64,000 nucleotides of DNA from contig CBDEFX010000002.1 of NCBI GenBank assembly GCA_965237635.1, positions 1,054,001-1,118,000 of the forward strand, read 5' to 3'. Under the pieces are notes generated by a model that worked only from the letters and a program-made list of their open reading frames with translations, was not told where the DNA came from and ran no database searches. Origin of the DNA: CBDEFX01 sp965237635. Lineage in GTDB: Bacteria > Chloroflexota > Dehalococcoidia > Lucifugimonadales > CAUZJF01. The first letter of the stretch is position 1. Each line of letters starts with the position of its first letter. Positions 16,412 through 24,800 of the stretch are shown in pieces. The position numbers were made by a program, and so were the translations under genes.

Positions 16412-19400
16412 CTAGCCCCAGTTTTTTGATGTCGGCAGGGGCTGGTGGAATGGGATACCCTCAGCGTGCTTGACCACGACGTTCAGGGCGCCGTCCTGTC
16501 GTGACACGAAGCCGCGTATCTTCAAGACTGGCTCCCGGATGACCAGACGGTAGCGATCGAAGACCCTCTGCCATACAACGAGCGGGATGTGGCCGAACTC
16601 GTCTTCAAGGGTGATGAATACAGCGTTAGGGCCAGGGTGCTGTCTTCGGATGACCAGGCCGGTAACCGTAACTTCAGTCCCGTCTTTCAGGCCAGGGATG
16701 TCGTAGCTTGGCGTGATATCGCCTGACATGTGCTCCCTCAGATAGGCCATGAAGTGGCTGTCAGGGTGGATGCCCATAGTGCGGTACTCACCCAGCATTA
16801 TCTCCCAGTCGGTCATAAGAGGAAGCTGGGCCATGTCCTGCTTGACGGGGAGCGGGAGCGCCTGTTGGGTACCACCGGGCTGGTAGAGGAGTCCGACTTC
16901 CCATAAGGCCGATCGGCGGTCGGAGACCAGGGAGTCGAAGGCACCTGCCGTGATCAGGTTTTCGACCGCTTTGCGCTTGAGGCCGGTACGCCTCATGGCG
17001 TCGGCAAGGTCACGGAACCGTTCCCCGCGCTCCCGCGCCTCGATGATGGCATCCACGTTGGCTGCTCCGAGACCATTTACGTTCATGAGGCCCAGTATGA
17101 AGGAGTCATCGTCCTTAATCGTGCACTTCCCCATGCTCTCGTTGATGTCAGGATTGAGAACTCGGATGCTGTGATGCTTGGCGTCTTCCTTCAGAGTCTC
17201 CAGGTTGTAGAAACCCATCGGCTGCTGGTTGAAGATGGCGACGTAAAACTCTAAGGGGTAGTAGTACTTCATCCAGGCCATCTGGTAGGCGGTGATGCCA
17301 AAGGCGTAGGCATGAGACTCGGGGAACATGTATTGACCTGAGAATTTGCCGAATATCTCCCTCGCAGCCTCTTCGGGCACCCCGTTTGCTGCCGCACCGT
17401 CTCTGAACTCCTCCCAATACTGCTTCAGAAGGCCCTGGTTGTTCTTGCGACTGAAGGCGCGTCGAAGATCGTCCGCCTTCTTGGGACTGAAGCCCGCAAC
17501 GTGGACGGCGAGCTCGTTTACCTGGTCTTGGTACAGGATGATGCCCAGCGTCCGCTCGAGGGCGGGTATCTCTTTGTCGTGCACATACTCAACTTTGGCG
17601 CCATGTCTATACCGCTCGATAAACTGACTGACGCCGTTGTTGACGCCCACACCCGGACGCACTGCGGCAACCTCGTAGGCCATCTCTTGGAGGCTCTCGG
17701 GCTTGAGCCGGACGACGGTCTGCATCTGTGCGGCGGACTCTATTTGGAAGATCCCGATCGTATCCGCCTTGTGGATCGACTCGTAGACGTTCATATCGTC
17801 AAATCTGATGCGAGACAGATCGATGAACTCGTCCCGTTGCTCCTCGATAAGCTGCAGGGCCTCCTGCATCTGTGACAGAGCACCAAGGGCCAGGAAATCG
17901 ATCTTGACAAAGTGCGCGTCGGCAACGCTGTCCCTGTCCCAGTGGCAGATGTAGCGGTCGTCCATCCCCCCTTCCTGGACCGGGACCATGTCGATTAGCG
18001 GCGAGGAGCCGATGATCATGCCGCCGGAGTGCTGCATCAGGTACTTGGGGAACCCACGAAGCTCCGAGGCCAGCTCTATCAAAATGTCCCACACGGGAGC
18101 ATCGACCTTGTCACGGAAGTCTGGGAGGATCGTCATCTCCGACTCGAGACTCTCGGCGTGACGGGTATCGACGCGCTTTGCGAGCTTGTCGATGTCATCC
18201 GAGTTGAGCCCGAGCGCCTTGCCCAGGTCCCGGATGCATCCTTTCATCTTGTAGGTGGATATGGCACCCGTGAGGGGCGCCCGCTTCCAGCCGTACTTTT
18301 CGTGGACACGCTTGATCAGCTCCTCTCGAATGTCGCGTGGAAAGTCCAGGTCTATGTCGAGGGCGCCAACGCTGTCGTCGTTTATGAACCGGCCCAGAGA
18401 CAGGTCGTACTCCAGGGGGTCTATATGAGAAAGGCCGATGAGATAGCCGACTAGCATGGCTACCGAGGAGCCGCGGCCCCGACCAGGAGGCCGGTCTTCG
18501 AGGGGTATCTCCGGGTCTGCAAGGCCCAGGTCGATCATGGACTCTCGGGCGATCTGGATCACTTCATAGTAGGTGAGGAAGAAGCCGGCGAGGTTGTGCT
18601 TTCTAATCAGGCGAAACTCCTCTTCCAGCCGCTTTTGGACTCGAGGGGTTATGGACTTGTACTTGCGGAACGCTGCCTCGTGGCACACTTCCTCAAAAAA
18701 TGACTGCGCTGTATATCCGGAAGGGACATCGTAGTCAGGGAGCTCGTATCCGAGGTTCGTCTCGAGGTTGAAGGAGCAGCGCTCGGCGATTAAGGTCGTG
18801 TTGCGGACGGCCTCCGGTAGCTCTTGGAATAGGTCTGCCATTTGGGCTGCGGACTTGAGGTAGAAGTTGGCGTTGGGCCGACGCTCACGGTGAGTTTCCT
18901 CTAGGGTCTTGTTGTGCTGTATGGCTACGAGGGCGTCCTGGAGGCGATGGCGGCGCGGTGTGTGGTAGTGGGTGTTGTTAGTGGCGACGATAGCGACGCC
19001 AAGTTTTCTAGCGAGACGCACAAGTAGCTTGTTCCGTGGCGTGTCGCCGTAGACCAAGTTCTGCTGCAACTCTACGAAGACGTTGCCCGCTCCGAACCAC
19101 TCGATGTAGCCTCTCAGCTCTGTCTCGGCGTCGTTGGCACGTCTCTCGGTGATGAGGCTGGGTAGCCTCCCTTTGGAGCAACCGGTGAGTAAAATCAGCT
19201 CCTCGGCGTGGCCTGAGAGGAGTGCAGGGTCTAATCGCGGGTCGAGACGACCGCCGTCCTGCCCCATCCGAGAGTAGGTGATGAGGTTGCAGAGGTTGGA
19301 GTAGCCCTGGCGCGTCTCGGCCAGAAGAGTCAGGTGGGAGCCATCCTTCATAGTGATCTCGGCACCCGTGATGGGCTGGACCCCGACGCTGTTGGCGATG

Positions 19401-19561
19401 CGGGAGAACTCCATAGCGCCGCAGAGGTTATCGTGGTCTGTAAGAGCCAGGGCACGGTATCCGAGCTCCTTGGCGCGCATGAGAATCTCCTCCAGGGAGG
19501 ACGCGCCCTCCTTGAAGGAGTAGTTGCTGTGGCAGTGGAGCTCGACGTAGCTATCGGTCAT
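16412..19561 (-). CDS. dnaE2: Error-prone DNA polymerase III alpha subunit DnaE2 (ImuC)
   Basis: A C-family polymerase that performs translesion synthesis during DNA-damage mutagenesis. About 1049 residues, the usual DnaE2 length. The PHP domain is N-terminal (YVELHCHSNYSFKEGASS; LALTDHDNLCGAMEF). The polymerase core has the DIDLDF metal site near residue 400 in DSVGALDIDLDFPRD. An OB fold and a C-terminal end in PTSKNWG recall the KSRDF tail of DnaE2. The ATG at 19561 (MTDSYVELH) is preferred over upstream codons, which are leader sequence. imuA and imuB, its usual partners, are not in this window. The upstream repeat supplies a promoter with an operator-like site and a structured leader. 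A separate replicative dnaE lies at 52691-56317. Confidence 0.92.
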   Translation of the reverse strand: MTDSYVELHCHSNYSFKEGASSLEEILMRAKELGYRALALTDHDNLCGAMEFSRIANSVGVQPITGAEITMKDGSHLTLLAETRQGYSNLCNLITYSRMGQDGGRLDPRLDPALLSGHAEELILLTGCSKGRLPSLITERRANDAETELRGYIEWFGAGNVFVELQQNLVYGDTPRNKLLVRLARKLGVAIVATNNTHYHTPRRHRLQDALVAIQHNKTLEETHRERRPNANFYLKSAAQMADLFQELPEAVRNTTLIAERCSFNLETNLGYELPDYDVPSGYTAQSFFEEVCHEAAFRKYKSITPRVQKRLEEEFRLIRKHNLAGFFLTYYEVIQIARESMIDLGLADPEIPLEDRPPGRGRGSSVAMLVGYLIGLSHIDPLEYDLSLGRFINDDSVGALDIDLDFPRDIREELIKRVHEKYGWKRAPLTGAISTYKMKGCIRDLGKALGLNSDDIDKLAKRVDTRHAESLESEMTILPDFRDKVDAPVWDILIELASELRGFPKYLMQHSGGMIIGSSPLIDMVPVQEGGMDDRYICHWDRDSVADAHFVKIDFLALGALSQMQEALQLIEEQRDEFIDLSRIRFDDMNVYESIHKADTIGIFQIESAAQMQTVVRLKPESLQEMAYEVAAVRPGVGVNNGVSQFIERYRHGAKVEYVHDKEIPALERTLGIILYQDQVNELAVHVAGFSPKKADDLRRAFSRKNNQGLLKQYWEEFRDGAAANGVPEEAAREIFGKFSGQYMFPESHAYAFGITAYQMAWMKYYYPLEFYVAIFNQQPMGFYNLETLKEDAKHHSIRVLNPDINESMGKCTIKDDDSFILGLMNVNGLGAANVDAIIEARERGERFRDLADAMRRTGLKRKAVENLITAGAFDSLVSDRRSALWEVGLLYQPGGTQQALPLPVKQDMAQLPLMTDWEIMLGEYRTMGIHPDSHFMAYLREHMSGDITPSYDIPGLKDGTEVTVTGLVIRRQHPGPNAVFITLEDEFGHIPLVVWQRVFDRYRLVIREPVLKIRGFVSRQDGALNVVVKHAEGIPFHQPLPTSKNWG

Positions 19562-19601
19562 CGATTTACGATGCGGGCGCGAGCCATGCGTCCCTACAGG
19601 C

Positions 19602-19766
19602 GTCTGAAAAATGTGTCTCATTCTGTCTCATTGTGTCTCGCTCAGCTAGGAATTTCGGTGTAGGACGAGACAGCCGGGCAACGAAAATGAGACAGGCCGC
19701 TGGGTCTGTCCCGCGGGCTAAGTATAGCACGGATGTTCGGTATTGTCGAGGGGCGGTGGTTGGAGG
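19602..19766 (-). repeat. Dispersed promoter/leader repeat, copy 2, upstream of dnaE2
   Basis: Homologous to 10555-10763. Read on the minus strand it holds the promoter, then arms CTGTCTCATT (19695-19686) and CTGTCTCGTC (19673-19664), a loop, then GCGAGACA (19641-19634), AATGAGACAG (19632-19623), AATGAGACAC (19622-19613) and a T5 run (19611-19607). The first arm can pair perfectly with the fourth, or over nine bases with the fifth, and the second pairs with the third. This gives a long hairpin with an alternative pairing next to a U-tract, in the presumed 5' leader of dnaE2. The IS66 element abuts its upstream edge. Confidence 0.7.
19721..19749 (-). promoter_or_regulatory. dnaE2 promoter with operator-like site in the spacer
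   Basis: On the minus strand: TCGACA (19744-19749), exactly 17 bp, TATACT (19721-19726). The spacer contains GAACATCCGTGC (19727-19738), one base from the GAAC-N4-GTTC SOS box of Gram-positive-type LexA. A repressor bound there would block the promoter, which suits a damage-induced polymerase. Transcription would begin near 19714, giving a leader of about 150 nt. Confidence 0.65.
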
Positions 19767-21210
19767 TAACTGTTCAGACTTAAAGGGATGAACCTAAGAC
19801 CCCCTAGCGTTGCGAGTGGCAGTGATGTCATAAGGGAGAGGTGGAAGCTGAAGTAGACCTGCAGAGTGCGAGCCGTGAGACGCTGCTGGCGGTGATAGCC
19901 GAGTTGCGGCAGCGTGTAGAGGAGTTGGATGCTCAGCTGAGCATCCGCGGCCCGACCGCAGGGATGCCGGGCAACAAGCGGTTCGTCAAGCGGCATCAGC
20001 CTAAGAGGAACGGACCCCGTAAGCGTCGTCTCCACGGCTTTGCCCGACGGCGGATGGAACCCACGCAGCGGGTGATACATGCTCCTGAGTCGTGCCCGGA
20101 GTGCGGGACGGGCCTGTCAGGCGGCTGGGTTCAGCGGACACGAGAAGTCATCGAGCTTCCGATGGTGCCAGCAGAGGTGATCGAGCACGTCTTTGTGGCC
20201 CGGATATGTCCGCTGTGCGACAAGCGGCGGTTGCCTCAAGAGTCGTTGGAGGGCTTAGCAATGGGGCGGCGGCGCTTGGGGGTCAACCTGGTGAGCCTTA
20301 TTGTTACGCTGCGAGAAGAGGGGCGGCTGCCGGTGAGGAGCATCCAGTGGTACCTGCAAACGGTACATCAGTTGGGGCTGAGCGTGGGCGCCATCATTGA
20401 CGTAGTACACGCCACGGCCCAACGGGCCCAACCGGTAGTGGCTGAGATGCTGGAGCGCATACGTGGCTCTCCGGTAGTGCATGCAGATGAGACCGGCTGG
20501 CGGCAGGATGGGGCCAACGGCTATGTCTGGACCTTCAGCACTCCCACGGAGCGATACTTCCTACGCCGTGGCCGCGGCAAGGGTGTGGTGGACGAGGTGT
20601 TGGGCGAGTCCCCCGGTCAGGGCGAGAGCAGACTCTTCAGCGGAGTGCTGGTGAGTGACTTCTACGCTGCATACAGTCACTACCCCGGCCTCAAGCAGCG
20701 CTGCTGGGTACACCTGTTGCGGGACATCAATGAGCTTGAGGCGCTGTACCCTCAAGACATGGGCCTCGCCCTATGGGCTACAGCGGTGCGCCAACTCTAT
20801 GACCGGGCAAAGGCGTGCACTGACGCCCGCAGCCGACCGGCGTCTGGCTCACACCCGTCAGCGTCTCCCAACCAGTTGATGCTGGAGAAACTTCTGCTGT
20901 CGCTGTGCCAGCCCTTCTCCAACGACGATACTGCGCCTCAAGCCAAGCTCTGCCGGCGCATAGAACGGTTCATCAAGGAACTGTTCGTCTTCGTTTCCCA
21001 CCCGGGTGTGCCACCCGAGAACAATGCGGCTGAACGGAGCTTACGGCACCTGGCGGTCAGCCGTAAGATCAGCGGCGGCACTCGCTCTGAACGGGGCACC
21101 AACACCAAAATGGCTCTCGCATCCCTCTTTGGCACCTGGAGGGCCAACGACCTTAACCCACTCCTCCATTGCCGCAACCTGCTCGTTTCCCCTCAACTCT
21201 GAACAGTTAC
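19767..21210 (+). mobile_element. IS66-family insertion sequence (single-gene type)
   Basis: About 1.44 kb with terminal inverted repeats GTAACTGTTCAGA (from 19767) and its reverse complement TCTGAACAGTTAC (to 21210); the match extends two bases outward as AG/CT. The GTAA start is typical of IS66. There is only the tnpC-type gene and no tnpA or tnpB. The 8 bp flanking each end do not match, so no target duplication is seen. It sits 15-18 bp upstream of the dnaE2 -35 box. Confidence 0.85.
19841..21202 (+). CDS. IS66-family transposase
   Basis: A 453-residue transposase. It begins with a coiled segment (LLAVIAELRQRVEELDAQL) as in TnpC proteins, then a zinc-binding region (CPECGTGL and CPLCDKRRLP), then the DDE core: first Asp in VVHADETGWRQDG, second in LVSDFYAAYSHYP, Glu in PENNAAERSLRHLAVSRK. 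C-terminal GTRSERGTNTKMAL matches the IS66 C-terminal pattern. The GTG start at 19841 has GGGAGAG immediately before it. The frame is intact. It lacks the accessory TnpA and TnpB proteins, like the ISBst12-type branch of the family. Confidence 0.9.
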   Translation: MEAEVDLQSASRETLLAVIAELRQRVEELDAQLSIRGPTAGMPGNKRFVKRHQPKRNGPRKRRLHGFARRRMEPTQRVIHAPESCPECGTGLSGGWVQRTREVIELPMVPAEVIEHVFVARICPLCDKRRLPQESLEGLAMGRRRLGVNLVSLIVTLREEGRLPVRSIQWYLQTVHQLGLSVGAIIDVVHATAQRAQPVVAEMLERIRGSPVVHADETGWRQDGANGYVWTFSTPTERYFLRRGRGKGVVDEVLGESPGQGESRLFSGVLVSDFYAAYSHYPGLKQRCWVHLLRDINELEALYPQDMGLALWATAVRQLYDRAKACTDARSRPASGSHPSASPNQLMLEKLLLSLCQPFSNDDTAPQAKLCRRIERFIKELFVFVSHPGVPPENNAAERSLRHLAVSRKISGGTRSERGTNTKMALASLFGTWRANDLNPLLHCRNLLVSPQL

Positions 21211-21277
21211 CTGTGATCGAGTAAGCACCGGCTACCAAGAAGACGACGACAGCTACAATGATCCCTGTCCAGAACAT
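21211..21277 (-). pseudogene. Possible small membrane-protein fragment cut by IS66
   Basis: An ATG at 21277 on the minus strand begins a 22-residue hydrophobic segment, FWTGIIVAVVVFLVAGAYSI, which reads straight into the IS66 end. It could be the N-terminus of a small membrane protein whose remainder was lost. No Shine-Dalgarno is visible, so this is a weak call. Confidence 0.25.
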
Positions 21278-21345
21278 AAGCGCTCAACTGGGGGATAGCA
21301 GCAAGGGCGGATCAGATGCCCAGGAGTCCTCGTGAAATCGTACTT

Positions 21346-21422
21346 TGGCGACCCCGACGGGATTCGAACCCGTGATCTCCGCCTTGACAGGGCGGTGTGT
21401 TAGGCCGCTACACCACGGGGCC
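21346..21422 (-). tRNA. tRNA-Asp (GTC)
   Basis: A full cloverleaf is readable on the minus strand. The acceptor is GGCCCCG / CGGGGTC, the D-arm GTGTAGCGGCCTAACAC, the anticodon stem-loop CCGCC-CTGTCAA-GGCGG with anticodon GTC, and the T-arm CGGGTTCGAATCCCG. The 3' CCA is encoded. Confidence 0.95.
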
Positions 21423-21540
21423 GCAGAAGAAGCTCTGAATACCGCGCTCTATATCAGCCAGCTCCTGCTGGCCCTCTGGACTGCTGCCCAGGCACGGTGT
21501 CAGCTGCAATCGCAATGAGACCAAGAACGTAATCAGGGGA

Positions 21541-21617
21541 TGGTGGGCGGTAATGGATTTGAACCAATGACCTCTGCGATGTCAACGCAGCGCTCTAAAC
21601 CACTGAGCTAACCGCCC
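21541..21617 (-). tRNA. tRNA-Val (GAC)
   Basis: Minus strand: acceptor GGGCGGT / ACCGCCC, D-arm TTAGCTCAGTGGTTTAGAGC, anticodon stem-loop CTGCG-TTGACAT-CGCAG with anticodon GAC, T-arm ATTGGTTCAAATCCAT. CCA is encoded. It lies between rpoC and tRNA-Asp on the same strand and may be cotranscribed with them. Confidence 0.95.
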
Positions 21618-21808
21618 GCTATGCATGACTACCTGCCACGTCCCCCAAGTTGGATCAAGTTTAGCAATGCGCAAAGCAGGGGTCAAGAAATGACCGGCGG
21701 CCTGACAGGCTGACCACCTAAACGTCCTGTTGGTCAGGCGAACAGCGTCGACGAGTCCTCAACCAGTCACAGTGTCCAGTCTGCAGCCACCCCCATGTCC
21801 AGGCTCGC

Positions 21809-24800
21809 CTAATCCCTCGCAGGGACATCGCTGGAAAGCGAGGGCGTTTGCTCCTTAGTATCTTCGAGCTCGAAGGGGTTCGGCCTCTTGCCTAGCTCAG
21901 AGAGGACACTTACCGACTCCTTCTCTTTAGGGTCTGGTAGTCCCAGCCGCTCACGTCCTTCTTCGGACAAGTCGAATCGAGCGGGTATGAGTCTGCCGAT
22001 AATGACGTTCTCCTTCAGGCCCCTCAGATAGTCGACGTCGCCGTTGATAGCCGACTCGGTCAGGACTCTGGTGGTCTCCTGGAAGGATGCCGAAGCCAGG
22101 AAGCTGTCCATACTGAGCGATGCCCTTGTGATCCCCAGCAGTACCGGACTTGCGGTCGCGGGCTCGCCACCCTCGGCAAGGATTCCGGCGTTGATCTCCT
22201 CGTATTTGTGTCGCTCGACCAGTTCACCGGGAAGGAGGTCGGTATCCCCCGGAGCGTCTATCCGCACCTTTCGCAGCATCTGAGTAACCACCGCCTCGAT
22301 ATGTCTGTCGTGGATCGATACACCCTGCGACCGGTAGACTTTCTGTACCTCCTCGATTAGGTATCTCTGCACGGGCTCACGTCCCTCGATCCTCAATATC
22401 TGCTGAGGGCTCTTTGGGCCGGCAGTTAGTGCCTGCCCGGCGGTAACGCGATTACCGCTCTTCACGGTGATGTGGGCTGCCGCCGGGATCATGTACTCTC
22501 GTTGCTCCTCATCGGTCCAGGTTATCGTGATCGTACCTTTGCTGCGGTGAACAGTACCCGACACCCGGGCCGCGATATCGGCAGGCTGGACAGACGCATC
22601 GGTCTTTTTGGTTTTGGCCGACTTTTTGGGGGCAGCAAGGGCTGTCCCAATAGTTACTGTGTCTTTATCGGACACGAGGACTTTGAAGCCTGTGGAGATT
22701 GGGTATTCGTCGCTGTACTCCTCTGAGCTTATAACCCTGATACTTCGGCCTTCGGGTGCATCGGTGACCTCGACTAGGCCGTCTATCTCCGAAAGCACCG
22801 CTTCGCCCTTTGGAGCCCTCGCTTCGAACAGCTCTTCGACTCTCGGAAGGCCGCTCGTTATGTCGGCGCCTGCAATGCCACCAGTGTGGAAGGTACGCAT
22901 CGTAAGCTGGGTGCCTGGCTCTCCGATGCTCTGGGCGGCGATGATCCCGACCGCCTCTGCCATCATTACGGGTCTCCAGGTCGACAGGGAGAGGCCATAG
23001 CACTTGCGGCACAGTCCACGAGCGGCTTCGCATATCATTGGTGAGCGGACCATTACTCCACTGACTTCGGCCTCCAGTATTCTTCTGGCCATTTGCTCAT
23101 CGATTGTATCGTTCCGGTCCACCATTATCTCGCCGGTGGTTGGGTCGGCCACCGCAGCCGCGGCCGCCCGGCCCTTGATCCTGTCCACGAAGGGGCTGGC
23201 TAGTGGCTCATCAGGATGGTTCTCGATCCAAATGCCTGCCTCGGTCTCGCAGTCCTCCGACGTGATCGTGACCTCTTGGGCGACGTCAATTAGGCGCCGG
23301 GTCAGATAGCCGCTGTCCGCGGTTCGCAGAGCGGTGTCGGCCAGACCCTTCCTAGCCCCGTGGGTAGAGATGAAGTACTCGAGAACGCTCAGTCCTTCCC
23401 GGAAGTTCGATTTGATGGGGCGGTCGATAATGCGGCCTTTGGGATCGGACATGAGCCCTCTCATGCCGGCCATCTGTTTGATCTGCGCGATGTTCCCTTT
23501 CGCCCCGGAGGTGGCCATCAGGTATATGCCGCCGTAGTTGTGCAGATTAGTCTCGATGACCTCGGTCAAATCGTCATTGGCCTTGGTCCATATCTGAACG
23601 GCGTTCGAGTACCTCTCCTCTTTAGTGATGAGGCCGTCCATATACTGCTGCTCAAGAGAATCTACCTTGCGCTCAGCATCACCGACGATGGTCTCCTTCT
23701 CGTCCGAGACCTCGATGTCGTTGATAGCGATGGTTGTACCCGACTTGGAGGCATACCGGAAACCGAGGTCCTTTATAGAGTCCAGCACTTCGCTAGTCTT
23801 GCTCATGCCCATCACACGGTGGCACTCAGCGGTGATGTCCTTCAGTGCGGTTTTGTCGAGCTCCTGATTGCGGAACCCGAACTCGGGCGGCAAGACGTCG
23901 TTAAAGATTATTCGTCCGACCGTGGTCTCTAGCCAGCTCGTGCCGTTGTCCACCGACCGTTCCCTCACCTTAATGAGAGCTCGGAGATCGACTTGCCCCA
24001 GCTCGTACGCCAGCCGCGCATCTTCGAAGCTAGCGAAGCTGCGGCCCGTGCCAGGCGCGTCTTTCGCCACCAGGGTCATGTAGAAGCAGCCGAAGACCAT
24101 ATCGAGGGTCGGAGCCACTATCGGCTCACCGGAGCTTGGCGACAGCATGTTGTACTCGCTGAGCATTATCCGGTTGGCCTCTTGCACGGCCCCCGCCGAT
24201 AGGGGAACGTGGACAGCCATCTGGTCGCCATCGAAGTCAGCGTTGAAGGCCGTGCACACCAGCGGGTGAACCTGGATAGCGCCCCCTTCAACTAGCTTTG
24301 GCTTGAACGCCTGGATGCCCAGCCGGTGCAGCGTGGGGGCCCGGTTCAGCAGCACCGGAGTGTTCGCCACGACGTCCTCCAGGATGTCCCACACCTCCGG
24401 TCGGGCACGCTCGGCGAGCCGTTTGGCGCTCTTGATGTTGTGGGCGTAGCCTTTTAGGACCAGCCGGTTCATAACGAAGGGCTTGAACAACTCGAGAGCC
24501 ATCCGTCTTGGCAGGCCACATTCGTTCAACTTTAGGCCGGGACCTACGGTGATGACGGAGCGGCCGCTGTAGTCCACTCGCTTGCCCAGCAGGTTCTGCC
24601 TAAAGCGTCCTTGCTTGCCTCGGAGTAGGTCTGACAGCGACTTCAGCTTGTGGTTGTGGCTGCCCGAAACAGCGCGACCGCGACGACCGTTGTCAATCAG
24701 CGCGTCGACCGCTTCCTGGAGCATGCGCTTCTCGTTGCGGATGATGATTTCGGGCGCTTGCAACTCCATAAGCCTTCTCAAGCGGTTATTGCGGTTAATG

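Noticed and set aside
19562..19621. N-terminal extension of DnaE2
   Set aside because: The 20 extra residues are translated leader sequence; the ATG at 19561 begins right at the PHP domain.
23360..23932. Long plus-strand frames opposite rpoC and rpoB
   Set aside because: Shadows of the polymerase genes; composition mirrors the sense codons.
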